The position numbers and the translations under genes are program-made. A model generated the notes under the pieces. The model saw only the letters and a list, made by a program, of their open reading frames with translations. It was not told the DNA's origin and did not search any database. Shown piece after piece: positions 1 to 8,020 of a stretch of 64,000 nucleotides of DNA; position 1 is the first letter of the stretch; the number at the start of each line of letters is the position of its first letter. Source of the stretch: Caulobacter sp031457805. GTDB lineage: Bacteria; Pseudomonadota; Alphaproteobacteria; Caulobacterales; Caulobacteraceae. The stretch is from positions 806,001-870,000 of the forward strand of contig NZ_JAVDXI010000001.1 in NCBI RefSeq assembly GCF_031457805.1, in the 5' to 3' direction.

Positions 1-683
1 TCGTAGATGTGCGGCAGGAAAGCCGGCTCGTTGCGACGCCCGCGCATGGGCACGGGAGCCAGATACGGGCAGTCGGTCTCGACGATGATGCGGTCGGCGG
101 GCATGTCGCGGATGACCGCCCTCACCTCTTCGGCCGCCTTGAACGTCGCGATGCCCGAGACCGAGAACCAGGCGCCCAGCGCGGCCGCCCGCGCGGCCAG
201 TTCGGCGCCGCTGGTGTAGCAGTGCATCAGGATCTTGAATGGCCCCGCCGCATGCTCGGCCTCGAGGATCTCGCCCATAACCTCGTCGGCTTCACGCGTA
301 TGCAGGACCAGCGGCAGCCCGCTCTCGCGCGCCGCGATACAGTGTTGGCGGAAGACGGCAGCCTGCACCTCGCGGGGCGACAGGTCGTAGTGGAAATCCA
401 GCCCGCACTCGCCGATGCCGACCACACGCGGTCGCTGGGCCAGCTCCACAAGGGTCGCGGCGGTCAGGTTCGGGTTTTCCTTGGCCTCGTGGGGGTGCGT
501 GCCGACGGTGCACCAGATGTCCGGCTCGGCCATGGCGATGGCGTGGACGGCCTCGAACGAGGAGACCTTGTCGCAGATGGTCACCATCATGGCGATCCCG
601 GCCTCGCGCGCGCGCGCGATGACGGCGTCCTTGTCTTCGGCGAACTGAGGCGCGTGAAGGTTTACGTGACTGTCGATGAGCAT
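1..683 (-). CDS. tatD: TatD family metal-dependent hydrolase (3' end beyond window)
   Basis: Reading the minus strand from ATG at 683 gives MLIDSHVNLHAPQFAED and then an uninterrupted TIM-barrel hydrolase of the TatD/YcfH type that runs off the left edge. Family landmarks are VGTHPHE, GIGECGLDFHYD, LVLHTREAD, HCYTSG and VETDCPYLAP. TatD proteins are divalent-metal nucleases/hydrolases. The usual N-terminal HxH metal motif reads H-V-N here, so one ligand is substituted. The gene starts 5 bp after the holB stop, so it is very probably cotranscribed with tmk and holB. The C-terminal part, about 30 residues by family length, is missing from the window. Confidence 0.93.
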   Translation of the reverse strand, partial: MLIDSHVNLHAPQFAEDKDAVIARAREAGIAMMVTICDKVSSFEAVHAIAMAEPDIWCTVGTHPHEAKENPNLTAATLVELAQRPRVVGIGECGLDFHYDLSPREVQAAVFRQHCIAARESGLPLVLHTREADEVMGEILEAEHAAGPFKILMHCYTSGAELAARAAALGAWFSVSGIATFKAAEEVRAVIRDMPADRIIVETDCPYLAPVPMRGRRNEPAFLPHIY

Positions 684-688
684 GCGGC

Positions 689-1696
689 TCACATCGCCGT
701 CTTGGCCGCCGCGCGCAAGTCCGAGATCACACTCCAGAACACATCGGCCCGGTCAAGGTTCACCGCCTCGGCCTCGGCCGGCCAGCTCGAGAGCCGCTCC
801 CACGCCGCCGCCCAACGGTCGAGGCCCGGGGAGTTCTTGCCGTCTGCGGCGACCTGGGTTGCGAAGATGCGGACCTGATCGGCCAGGCGATCCATAAGAA
901 GCTCGAACCGCGCCGCGCCCTCGGCGCCGCGGAAGGTGTCGGCCATGGCCAGCAGCGCGCCCTCGTCGAGCTTTGGCAGGCTGCGCAGAATCTCGTTGGC
1001 GGCGTCGTCGATCGCAATCGCCCCGGCGGCCGCCAGTTGCAACGCCCGTCCCGGCGCGCCATGCGCCATCCGCGCCAGGCGTTCGGCGTCGCGGTGCGGA
1101 ACGTCCGCCATACGCTCAACCATCTCGGCGGCGGCCGCCACGCCCGGTGCGGGAATGGCGAGCCGGCGGCAGCGCGAGCGGATCGTCGGCAGCAGCTTGC
1201 CCGGGGCATGGCTGATCAGCAGGATCACACCTCGCGCCGGCGGCTCCTCCAGAGTCTTCAGCACCGCATTGGCGGCGTTGACGTTGAGATCGTCTGCGGC
1301 GTCGATAATGGCCACGCGATAGGGTGAGACGGCGGGCGAATTGGCGAAGAATTCCGGCAGTTTGCGTGCTTCATCGACCGGAATGGATTTACGCGCCTTG
1401 CCATCGTCGGTCAGGCGCTCCAGCACCATCAGATCGGGATGCGACCGCGCGGCGACCTGACGGCTGACCACATCCGAAGGGGCGGCGCCTAGAAGGCCTT
1501 GCGATGGGTCCGGGCGAGCACCCAGGAGGCGGCGCGCCATACGATAGGCCAGGGTCGCCTTGCCGACGCCCTCGGGGCCCGTGAGCAGCCACGCGTGGTG
1601 CAGTCGCCCGCGATCCAGCGCGTCCAGGAACGCCGCCTCGGCCGCAGATTGACCATCCAGTCGGTAGACGTCGCGAGGATGGGCCGGAGCAAGCAT
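689..1696 (-). CDS. holB: DNA polymerase III subunit delta'
   Basis: 335-residue clamp-loader subunit. A Walker A motif GPEGVGKAT lies at residues 40-48 after the typical opening (LHHAWLLTG). An SRC motif (TIRSRCRR) follows the sensor region, and the helical C-terminal collar domain is present. Delta' forms the clamp-loader ring with tau/gamma and delta and helps load the beta clamp on DNA. The start ATG overlaps the last base of the tmk stop (TGATG), indicating translational coupling. tatD follows after 5 bp. Length is normal for alphaproteobacterial HolB. Confidence 0.95.
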   Translation of the reverse strand: MLAPAHPRDVYRLDGQSAAEAAFLDALDRGRLHHAWLLTGPEGVGKATLAYRMARRLLGARPDPSQGLLGAAPSDVVSRQVAARSHPDLMVLERLTDDGKARKSIPVDEARKLPEFFANSPAVSPYRVAIIDAADDLNVNAANAVLKTLEEPPARGVILLISHAPGKLLPTIRSRCRRLAIPAPGVAAAAEMVERMADVPHRDAERLARMAHGAPGRALQLAAAGAIAIDDAANEILRSLPKLDEGALLAMADTFRGAEGAARFELLMDRLADQVRIFATQVAADGKNSPGLDRWAAAWERLSSWPAEAEAVNLDRADVFWSVISDLRAAAKTAM

Positions 1697-2322
1697 CAGA
1701 GGCCCAGGCGTTGCGCGACGACGTCCGTGATCGCCGCCGTAACGGCGTCGAGCTCGGCGTCGGCGTTGATCACCACGCAGCGCTCAGGCTCCTGGCGAGC
1801 AATCTCAAGATAGCCGGCGCGAAGCCGCTCGTGGAACGCCAGGCCCTTCGACTCGAACCGCGCCGCGCCGCCGCGCGCTTCGGCCCGTTGCAGGCCAACC
1901 TGAGCGGGCAGGTCAAGGATCAGCGTAAGCACTGGAATCGTACCGCCCAGCACATGCTCTTCCAAGGCGGCGATTAGGCTGGCCGGCGCATCGCCGCCTG
2001 CGCCCTGATAGGCGCGCGTAGAGTCCGCATAGCGATCGCAAAGAACGACCGCGCCGCGCGCCAGGGCCGGGCGGATCACCCGCTCAACGTGATCGCGGCG
2101 GGCCGCGTACATCAAGAGGCTTTCGGTGACCGGCGACCAGCGATCGGCGGCGCCGTTGACCAGCAGGTCGCGGATCGCCTCGGCGCCCGGACTGCCCCCC
2201 GGCTCACGCGTGACAATCACGTCGTGGCCGGCCGCGCTGAGGCGGTCGGCGAGGCGACGGATCTGGGTGGACTTTCCTGCCCCCTCCCCGCCTTCGAAAC
2301 TGATGAAGAAACCCTGGGTCAC
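1696..2322 (-). CDS. tmk: Thymidylate kinase
   Basis: 208-residue dTMP kinase, which phosphorylates dTMP to dTDP in DNA precursor synthesis. The P-loop GGEGAGKST is near the N-terminus. It is followed by TREPGG (substrate binding), LCDRYADSTRAYQG (DR motif) and a lid segment rich in R/G (RGGAARFESKG). It overlaps holB by one base. In many alphaproteobacteria this operon also carries a D-Ala-D-Ala carboxypeptidase upstream and metG after holB; neither is present here. Confidence 0.96.
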   Translation of the reverse strand: MTQGFFISFEGGEGAGKSTQIRRLADRLSAAGHDVIVTREPGGSPGAEAIRDLLVNGAADRWSPVTESLLMYAARRDHVERVIRPALARGAVVLCDRYADSTRAYQGAGGDAPASLIAALEEHVLGGTIPVLTLILDLPAQVGLQRAEARGGAARFESKGLAFHERLRAGYLEIARQEPERCVVINADAELDAVTAAITDVVAQRLGL

Positions 2323-2433
2323 CGGTCTCCATTCGACCGGTTTGAAAGGCTTGTCCAGAGCTTTGCGCGTCAGAGCAGAAGGGCTCCGACGCGATAACAG
2401 GGCCCCAAATCAAACACTTAGTGCGCGACTCGT

Positions 2434-2458
2434 GCCGAAACCGACTTCCACTTTCGGC
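2434..2458 (-). repeat. Inverted repeat of a REP-like intergenic element, 3' of rlpA
   Basis: GCCGAAA (2434-2440) and TTTCGGC (2452-2458) form a 7-bp stem with an 11-base loop, immediately downstream of the rlpA stop on the minus strand. The surrounding text resembles the dispersed intergenic palindromes common in alphaproteobacterial genomes (the CCGAAA...TTTCGG type). It may also act as a 3' stem-loop for rlpA. No T-run follows it, so a terminator role is uncertain. Confidence 0.5.
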
Positions 2459-2466
2459 GTCACGCT

Positions 2467-3462
2467 CTAGGGGCGCAGGATGGTTGCTCCGGAATAGCCC
2501 AGTTCCTCGACCTGGCGCCGCAGGGTCCAGGCCGCGCTCTCATCCTCGCCAGCCGCGACGGTGACCCGATAGAGGGTGCCCGTCGCCCGCTCGATCGCTT
2601 CGATCGACGCGCGGCCAGCGCTGGTGAGCTGCCTCACCGCCTTTTCGGCGTTCTCGCGGCTTGAGAACGAGCCGGCCTGAATTCGAAACGCCGACTTGCT
2701 GCTCGCGAACACCGGATCTGGCGGATTGATCGGCGGCGCGGACTGCTGGATCGGCGCAGGAGTCCAGGTCGGCTCGCGACGCGCCGGCAGCACTTGAACG
2801 CGTTGCGGCGGCTCCTGGATGTCCTCGAAGCTGCGCAGCGACGGTCGTGGTCGCGGCGGTGGCGCCTGCGGCGGCGCCGGCGCGGCTTGCGCATACTGAC
2901 GGGGAGCCTCGATGGCGCGGCGGGGCGCAGGGCCAACATACTTGACCCGAACCCGCGCGACGCCCTGTCGACGATAACCCAGTTCCTCGGCGGCCGCCTT
3001 GGACAGGTCGATGATCCGGTCGCCGACGAAGGGCCCTCGATCATTGACGCGGACGATCATCTTCCGGCCGTTGTCGAGATTGGTCACCTCAACGAGGCTC
3101 GGCAAAGGTAGCGTCTTGTGGGCCGCCGACGGCAGATCCATGTCGAAGATCTCGCCGTTCGACGTCCTGCGGTTATGGAACTGCTCGCCGTACCAGGACC
3201 CGATGCCGACGACGTTGTAGTCCTTGTCCTCGTGCGGATAATACCAGACACCCTTGATCTGATAGGGCTTTTCCGTCCCGCGCAGCGGCTTGCCGTCACG
3301 GCCGATCATCGAGCCCGGTCGCGGCGCGCTGCCCGTACTGGTCGCCACCGTGCGGCCGACCTCGTACTTGGGCGTGGCGCAGGCGGCGAGGCTGAAGGCC
3401 GCCAAAGCCATCATGCTAAAGCGCCGCGCGAACCGCCAAACCTGTTCGATACCCTGGTTCAT
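2467..3462 (-). CDS. rlpA: RlpA-family septal ring lytic transglycosylase / SPOR lipoprotein
   Basis: 331 residues. The N-terminus has a hydrophobic segment ending in a lipobox-like LAAC (MMALAAFSLAACATP), so it is probably an outer-membrane lipoprotein. A double-psi beta-barrel domain follows, with the RlpA signatures GIGSWYGEQFHNRRTSNGE, HKTLPLPS, VRVNDRGPFVGDRIIDLS and AAAEELGY. A proline-rich linker leads to a C-terminal SPOR domain (FRIQAGSFSSRENAEKAV ... GYSGATILRP), which in this family binds denuded septal peptidoglycan. It is separated from tmk by 144 bp containing a REP-like element. Confidence 0.9.
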   Translation of the reverse strand: MNQGIEQVWRFARRFSMMALAAFSLAACATPKYEVGRTVATSTGSAPRPGSMIGRDGKPLRGTEKPYQIKGVWYYPHEDKDYNVVGIGSWYGEQFHNRRTSNGEIFDMDLPSAAHKTLPLPSLVEVTNLDNGRKMIVRVNDRGPFVGDRIIDLSKAAAEELGYRRQGVARVRVKYVGPAPRRAIEAPRQYAQAAPAPPQAPPPRPRPSLRSFEDIQEPPQRVQVLPARREPTWTPAPIQQSAPPINPPDPVFASSKSAFRIQAGSFSSRENAEKAVRQLTSAGRASIEAIERATGTLYRVTVAAGEDESAAWTLRRQVEELGYSGATILRP

Positions 3463-3565
3463 CCGATCGTCGTCCGACGGGCAGCACCCTTCCGAGCGTT
3501 AAAGTTGGCAGGTTTGTTTTGAAGTCTGGTTAAGGCGCGAGCACGCTGATATAGCCGCCTGCTCC

Positions 3566-3655
3566 GGACAGGTGGCCGAGTGGTTTAAGGCAGCGGTCTT
3601 GAAAACCGCCGTAGGTGGAAGCCTACCGTGGGTTCGAATCCCACCCTGTCCGCCA
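3566..3655 (+). tRNA. tRNA-Ser (UGA anticodon)
   Basis: A 90-nt tRNA with acceptor arm GGACAGG pairing with CCTGTCC, a discriminator G and an encoded CCA end (3653-3655). The anticodon stem GCGGT/ACCGC encloses the loop CTTGAAA, giving anticodon TGA, which reads UCA serine codons. The long variable arm typical of class II serine tRNAs is present (GTAGGTGGAAGCCTAC region). The T-arm is GTGGG-TTCGAAT-CCCAC. It sits just upstream of the rRNA modification genes. Confidence 0.98.
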
Positions 3656-3694
3656 GACGCTTCCGCGCAGGCGGAAAACGCTTTCAGGACAAGC

Positions 3695-4603
3695 ATGTCG
3701 GCGAACCGCACCGCGCTCTATGGCCAGCCCGATCATGATCTGGCGCCCTCTGCTTCCGACGCCGTGCAACTTTCGCCCCTGATCGTCGGATCCACGAATC
3801 TCACCGACGTCGCCGACGAGTCCTTCGACGCCGTGACGGTGCGCGCGCCGGCGGGCGCGATCGAGCGGCGGTATGTGCTGGCGCACGCCCTGCGCGTCCT
3901 GGCCCCTGGCGGCCGCCTGACGGCGTTCGCGCCCAAGGATCGCGGCGGTCTGCGCTTGAAGAAGGAACTCCAGGCGCTGGGCTGTGAGGTGGGCGAGAGC
4001 GCGCGTCGCCACAACCGGATCTGCGTGTCGCTGCGCCCCGTATCCAGCGCCGCTCTTGAAGACGCCATAGCGGCGGGAGCCCCGCGCCAGATCGCCGAAA
4101 ACGGGCTCTGGACGCAGCCTGGCGTTTTCAGCTGGGATCGTCTGGACGCAGGCACCAACGCGCTGTTGCAGGTCCTGCCGCCCTTCTCCGGCGTCGGCGC
4201 GGACCTTGGCAGTGGCATCGGATTGCTGGCCCTGAATGTGCTGGCTTCGCCGAAGGTCACGAAGCTGACGCTGGTCGAACTGGACCATCGGGCGGTCAAG
4301 GTCTCTCGGCGCAATGTCACCGATCCTCGGGCGGAGATCGTCTGGGCCGACGCGCGTCAGGCCGGCTTGAAGGATCTCGACTTCATCGTCAGCAATCCGC
4401 CGTTTCATGACGGCGGTGGCGAAGACAAGGCTCTGGGGCAGGCTTTCATCCGAGCGGCCGCCGACGCCCTGCGCAAGGGCGGCGCGCTGTGGATCGTGGC
4501 CAACCGCCACCTGCCGTACGAGGCGATCCTGGCCGAGAGTTTCGCCAAGGTCCGTCTCGTCGCCGAAGGCGGCGGCTACAAGGTGTTCGAGGCCAAGAAA
4601 TGA
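3695..4603 (+). CDS. rsmC: RsmC-like 16S rRNA (guanine-N2) methyltransferase
   Basis: 302 residues from the ATG at 3695 (MSANRTALYG). An open frame continues upstream through the tRNA, but that part is only a tRNA read-through. The protein has the two-domain RsmC/RsmD layout: a degenerate N-terminal methyltransferase-like half, then a SAM-binding half with GADLGSGIGLLAL, the acidic VELDHRAV strand end and the base-methyltransferase signature SNPPFHDG. E. coli RsmC makes m2G1207 in 16S rRNA. It overlaps the next gene, rsuA, by four bases (ATGA), so the two 16S modification genes form a coupled unit. Confidence 0.82.
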   Translation: MSANRTALYGQPDHDLAPSASDAVQLSPLIVGSTNLTDVADESFDAVTVRAPAGAIERRYVLAHALRVLAPGGRLTAFAPKDRGGLRLKKELQALGCEVGESARRHNRICVSLRPVSSAALEDAIAAGAPRQIAENGLWTQPGVFSWDRLDAGTNALLQVLPPFSGVGADLGSGIGLLALNVLASPKVTKLTLVELDHRAVKVSRRNVTDPRAEIVWADARQAGLKDLDFIVSNPPFHDGGGEDKALGQAFIRAAADALRKGGALWIVANRHLPYEAILAESFAKVRLVAEGGGYKVFEAKK

Positions 4604-5340
4604 GCAAGGCGCTGATGGCGCGCCTGGACCGGCTGCTGGCCAACCTCGGCTATGGCAGCCGCAAGGACGTCCAGGCCCTGGTCGCCAGCGGCAAGGTTAC
4701 GCTGGACGGCGCCGTGCTGAAGGACGCCGGGGCCCGTATCGCGGTTGACGCAACCTTGCCCGAGCGCATGACCATCCGCGGCGCGCCCGTGGATCCGCCT
4801 GCGCCCCTGGTGCTGATGATGCACAAGCCTCTCGGCGTCGTGTGCTCGCACAAGGAGGACGGCGATAAGATCTACGACCTTCTGCCCCGCCGCTGGCGCT
4901 TGCGTGACCCGGGACTCTCGACGGTGGGGCGCCTCGACAAGGACACGAGCGGCCTGATCCTGATCACCGACGACGGCGATTTCCTGCATCGGGTCATCTC
5001 GCCCAAGCGCCATGTGCCCAAGACCTATCTGGCGACCCTGGACCGCCCGCTGACCGGCTCTGAAGGTGAGATTTTTGCCGCTGGGACGCTGATGCTGGAC
5101 AGCGAGGAAAAGCCCCTGCTCCCGGCCAAGCTCGATGTCGTGGACGCCCTAACGGCGCGCCTGACGATCACCGAAGGGCGCTATCACCAGGTACGGCGCA
5201 TGTTCGCGGCGGTCGGCAACCACGTCGTAACCCTGCACCGCGAGCGGATCGGTGGCATCGTGCTGCCCGACGACCTCGCGCCTGGCCAGCATCGTATTCT
5301 GCCGGCGGCGCAAGCCGAACAGGTGTTCGCCGATGGCTGA
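4600..5340 (+). CDS. rsuA: 16S rRNA pseudouridine synthase RsuA
   Basis: 246 residues from ATG 4600, which overlaps the methyltransferase stop as ATGA. An N-terminal S4 RNA-binding domain (RLDRLLANLGYGSRKDV) precedes the synthase domain with the catalytic-Asp motif GRLDKDTSGLILITDDG. The C-terminal stretches EGRYHQVRRMFAAVGNH and LHRERIGGI match E. coli RsuA closely as I remember it. RsuA converts U516 of 16S rRNA to pseudouridine. Its stop lies inside the start of the TusA-like gene. Confidence 0.88.
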   Translation: MSKALMARLDRLLANLGYGSRKDVQALVASGKVTLDGAVLKDAGARIAVDATLPERMTIRGAPVDPPAPLVLMMHKPLGVVCSHKEDGDKIYDLLPRRWRLRDPGLSTVGRLDKDTSGLILITDDGDFLHRVISPKRHVPKTYLATLDRPLTGSEGEIFAAGTLMLDSEEKPLLPAKLDVVDALTARLTITEGRYHQVRRMFAAVGNHVVTLHRERIGGIVLPDDLAPGQHRILPAAQAEQVFADG

Positions 5341-5566
5341 GCCGATCCTCGTCGACGCGCGGGGGCATCATTGTCCGGTGCCGACCTTGAAGCTGCGCAA
5401 GGCGCATGAGGCCGCAGCGGCGGGCGCGGAGCTGGTGCTTCTGGCGACCGATCCCATGGCCCGCATCGACGCGCCGCATTTCGCGGGTCAGGTCGGCGCC
5501 ACCGTGCTCGACGTGACGGACCTGGATGGCGGCGTGATCAGGATTCGGGTTCGGAAGGCGCCTTGA
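5333..5566 (+). CDS. TusA/SirA-like sulfur carrier protein
   Basis: 77 residues, starting at ATG 5333 inside the end of rsuA (8-base overlap). The family signature is the Cys-Pro pair in RGHHCPVPTLKLRKAHEA, where the Cys carries persulfide sulfur. The rest fits the small beta-alpha-beta-alpha-beta-beta fold of TusA, which relays sulfur in tRNA thiolation and other pathways. The specific pathway cannot be read from sequence. The 3' end overlaps the convergent BrkB gene by 29 bp. Confidence 0.85.
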   Translation: MAEPILVDARGHHCPVPTLKLRKAHEAAAAGAELVLLATDPMARIDAPHFAGQVGATVLDVTDLDGGVIRIRVRKAP

Positions 5567-6500
5567 GCGCGATCCGGCGCGGACCTTCCAGCAGCGCCCG
5601 CGGCCGCTCGTCCAGCGCGATCTCGACCTCGGTCGCCAGAGCGCCGCCGAAGAAGATGGCGTTCACGCTCCACGAGAGCCAGATCAGGAAGATGATCACG
5701 GCCGAAATCGAGCCGTACGTCGCGCCCAGATGGACGATCTTCTCGACGTAGAAGGCGCTGGCCCACGACATGAAGACGCACAGCGCCGCAGCAGTGACCC
5801 CGCCCGCGATCGAGGCGCGCCAGCCGACCACCTCGCGAGACATCGCATAGCGGTAGACAAGGCTCATCCCGACCACGATGCCGAAACTGGCCCAGGTCCA
5901 TTCGGATTGGATCCACGAGACCCCCGCCAGCGGCCGCAACTCCAGGGCCGAGCCGAGCAGGCGCAGCGTCAGGAATATGCCCGACATGATGAAGAGCAGG
6001 CCGAAGGCCGCCATCAGCACGAGCAAGGCCATCAGGTTGAAGCCCAGAAAGCCGCGCTGGTTCTCCTCGTCGTGGATGAACGAGAGGCCAGCGAGCAGGG
6101 CCTTGAAGCCCCGATGCGCGGCGTAGGCGCCGACGATCAGGACGACGCCGCTCTGTAGGGAGATGGTCTGGCCGGGCGCGTGGGCGAGCCGGGTGAGCTC
6201 GTCCTGAACGATTGATCGCGCGCCGGCTGGAATCAGTTCGGCCAGTTTCACCGCCTGCCAAGCGGCGGTCTCGGGCGTGAGAAAGAAGCTGTAGAGACCG
6301 ATCAGAATCGCCAGGCCCGGGAAGACGGCCAAGAGCGCGAAAAACGAGACACCGCCGACGTAAAGCATCACGTCGCGGCCCCAGAGACGGGACAGCGCGA
6401 GCCCCAGGACGCGAAGGATTTCGCGGGCCCAGTGGGTCGGGTCAAGGTCGAGATCGCGCCAGCGGATGCGTTGCAGCGGGTCGTGCATCCGCCGGACCAT
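5538..6500 (-). CDS. YihY/virulence factor BrkB family inner-membrane protein
   Basis: 320 residues with about six membrane-spanning segments (for example DVMLYVGGVSFFALLAVFPG, GVVLIVGAYAAHRGFKAL, ISAVIIFLIWLSWSVNAIFFGG) and the family hallmarks SFFALLAVFPG and GAYAAHRG. The family is widespread but its transport or envelope function is not settled. I chose ATG 6500 because GAGGGG lies 10 bases upstream; an upstream in-frame ATG at 6524 abuts the caiB terminator stem and has no ribosome site. The 3' end overlaps the TusA-like gene on the other strand. Confidence 0.88.
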   Translation of the reverse strand: MVRRMHDPLQRIRWRDLDLDPTHWAREILRVLGLALSRLWGRDVMLYVGGVSFFALLAVFPGLAILIGLYSFFLTPETAAWQAVKLAELIPAGARSIVQDELTRLAHAPGQTISLQSGVVLIVGAYAAHRGFKALLAGLSFIHDEENQRGFLGFNLMALLVLMAAFGLLFIMSGIFLTLRLLGSALELRPLAGVSWIQSEWTWASFGIVVGMSLVYRYAMSREVVGWRASIAGGVTAAALCVFMSWASAFYVEKIVHLGATYGSISAVIIFLIWLSWSVNAIFFGGALATEVEIALDERPRALLEGPRRIALKAPSEPES

Positions 6501-6524
6501 GGCCGCGCAGCCCCTCGAAGTCAA

Positions 6525-6555
6525 AGACGCGCCACCTGGGGGAGGTGGCGCGTCT
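6525..6555 (-). terminator. Stem-loop terminator downstream of the CaiB gene
   Basis: A perfect 13-bp stem, AGACGCGCCACCT (6525-6537) with AGGTGGCGCGTCT (6543-6555), encloses a 5-base G loop. On the minus strand it is followed by TTTGA. It lies between the CaiB gene stop (6665) and the BrkB start, so it most likely ends the CaiB transcript. Confidence 0.75.
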
Positions 6556-6664
6556 CCGCAGGACTTGCCTGAGAACCGATCGCCGCTTCGAGGGACGGAT
6601 GGGCGCGACGACCGATCGACGCTGGCACCCTAGAAAGTCCCGCCTGAACGGCGCCTGAACGAAA

Positions 6665-7792
6665 TCAGAGCGCGCCGGACGCCTTCAGCGCCTCGATCGC
6701 CGCAGGGCTGAAGCCCCAATCGGCGAGGGCTTCGTCGTTATTCCCGCCGATCTTCGGCGGCGGTCCCTGGATCGCGCCCGGCGTCGCCGAGAAGCGCGGC
6801 GCAGGCGCGGGCTGGGTGACGCCGGCGACCTCGACAAAGGTCTGGCGGGCGGCGTTGTGCGCGTGGTTCGGCGCCTCGTCCATGGTGAGGACCGGGGCGA
6901 AGCAGACGTCCGTGGCGTCCATGATCGCGCACCACTCGGCCTGGGTCTTGGTCTTGATGACGGCGGCCAGTTTGTCGTGCAGTTCCGGCCACTCTTCGCG
7001 GCTCATCTGGTGCTGGAACTGCGGATCGGTGATCCCGGTCTTTTCCAGCAGGAGCAGGTAGAACTGTGGCTCGATCGAACCGATCGAAACCCATTTGCCG
7101 TCCGAGCATTCGTAGGTGTCGTAGAAGTGGGCGCCGCCGTCGAGCATGTTCGACCGCCGTCCCTCGCCCCACATCCCGGCCGCCTTGAAACCATAGAACA
7201 TGGCCATCAGCGAGGCCGCGCCGTCGCTCATGGCGCAGTCGATCACCTGGCCCTGCCCGGTCGACCGCGCATGGATCACCCCCGCCAGCAAACCGAACGC
7301 CAGGTACAGCGCCCCGCCCCCGAAATCGCCGACCAGATTCAGCGGCGGCACCGGTTTGTCCGTCGTGCCGATGGCGTGCAGGGCGCCGGTGATGGCGATG
7401 TAGTTCATGTCATGGCCGGCGGCCTTGGCGTAGGGGCCGGTCTGACCCCAGCCCGTCATGCGGCCGTAGACCAGCTTCGGATTGCGGGCGAGGACGACGT
7501 CGGGACCAAGCCCCAGCCGCTCCATGACGCCGGGGCGGAAGCCCTCGATCAGGCCGTCGGCCTGTTCCAGCAACTTCAGGCACGTCTCGATCGATTCGGG
7601 GTTCTTCAGATCCAGCGCCACGGAACGGCGGCCGCGCGCCGTGACATCGGCGGGTGAACCTCGACCCTGTCCCTTGCGGTCGATGCGCACGACATCCGCG
7701 CCGAGGTCCGACAGCAGCATGCCGCAGAAGGGGCCCGGTCCAATGCCGGCGAACTCAACGATCTTCAGTCCCGAAAGCGGCCCCTGGCCCAT
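6665..7792 (-). CDS. CaiB/BaiF CoA-transferase family, alpha-methylacyl-CoA racemase type
   Basis: 375 residues, the usual length of alpha-methylacyl-CoA racemase (AMACR/MCR). The N-terminal signature is GLKIVEFAGIGPGPFCGMLL, followed by DLGADVVRID and the CoA-binding RGRRSVALDLK. The active-site region HDMNYIAITG and VIDCAMSDGAA supply the His and Asp that do the 1,1-proton transfer in racemases. It probably epimerises 2-methyl-branched acyl-CoAs in fatty acid degradation. A GGGAG ribosome site precedes ATG 7792, and a 5-bp dyad (7850-7864) lies upstream. Confidence 0.85.
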   Translation of the reverse strand: MGQGPLSGLKIVEFAGIGPGPFCGMLLSDLGADVVRIDRKGQGRGSPADVTARGRRSVALDLKNPESIETCLKLLEQADGLIEGFRPGVMERLGLGPDVVLARNPKLVYGRMTGWGQTGPYAKAAGHDMNYIAITGALHAIGTTDKPVPPLNLVGDFGGGALYLAFGLLAGVIHARSTGQGQVIDCAMSDGAASLMAMFYGFKAAGMWGEGRRSNMLDGGAHFYDTYECSDGKWVSIGSIEPQFYLLLLEKTGITDPQFQHQMSREEWPELHDKLAAVIKTKTQAEWCAIMDATDVCFAPVLTMDEAPNHAHNAARQTFVEVAGVTQPAPAPRFSATPGAIQGPPPKIGGNNDEALADWGFSPAAIEALKASGAL

Positions 7793-7849
7793 GACGCAAT
7801 CTCCCTGTCAGCCCTATGAACCTGGCTGATTGGAGCCAGTAGAGCGATA

Positions 7850-7864
7850 CTGACGTTCGGTCAG
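7850..7864. promoter_or_regulatory. Dyad CTGAC-N5-GTCAG upstream of the CaiB gene
   Basis: CTGAC (7850-7854) and GTCAG (7860-7864) form an inverted repeat around GTTCG, 58 bp upstream of the CaiB start and in the divergent region shared with popA. The CTGACCG-like arms resemble TetR-family operators, which often control acyl-CoA genes. Another perfect dyad, CTGGCT-N6-AGCCAG, sits at 7822-7839. The assignment is inference; no regulator is encoded next to it. Confidence 0.3.
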
Positions 7865-8020
7865 GCAAGCCGGGATCAGCGAGACGCGGCGGTTCTTCGA
7901 TTCACCCCCAGCCTGCGGCGTTGCGCGGCTTTGACGACGCGAACCCTCTGCTATGGTGCGCCGTCGAATCCTGCGGGCCCCGACGGGGTCTGCGTCGTAT
8001 GAGTTCGGGCGGAGGTTGGT

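Noticed and set aside
3499..3711. Minus-strand 70-residue open frame across the tRNA (GGIRTHGRLPPTAVFKTAALNHSAT)
   Set aside because: This is the well-known false protein translated from the antisense of tRNA-Ser; it lies fully over the tRNA.
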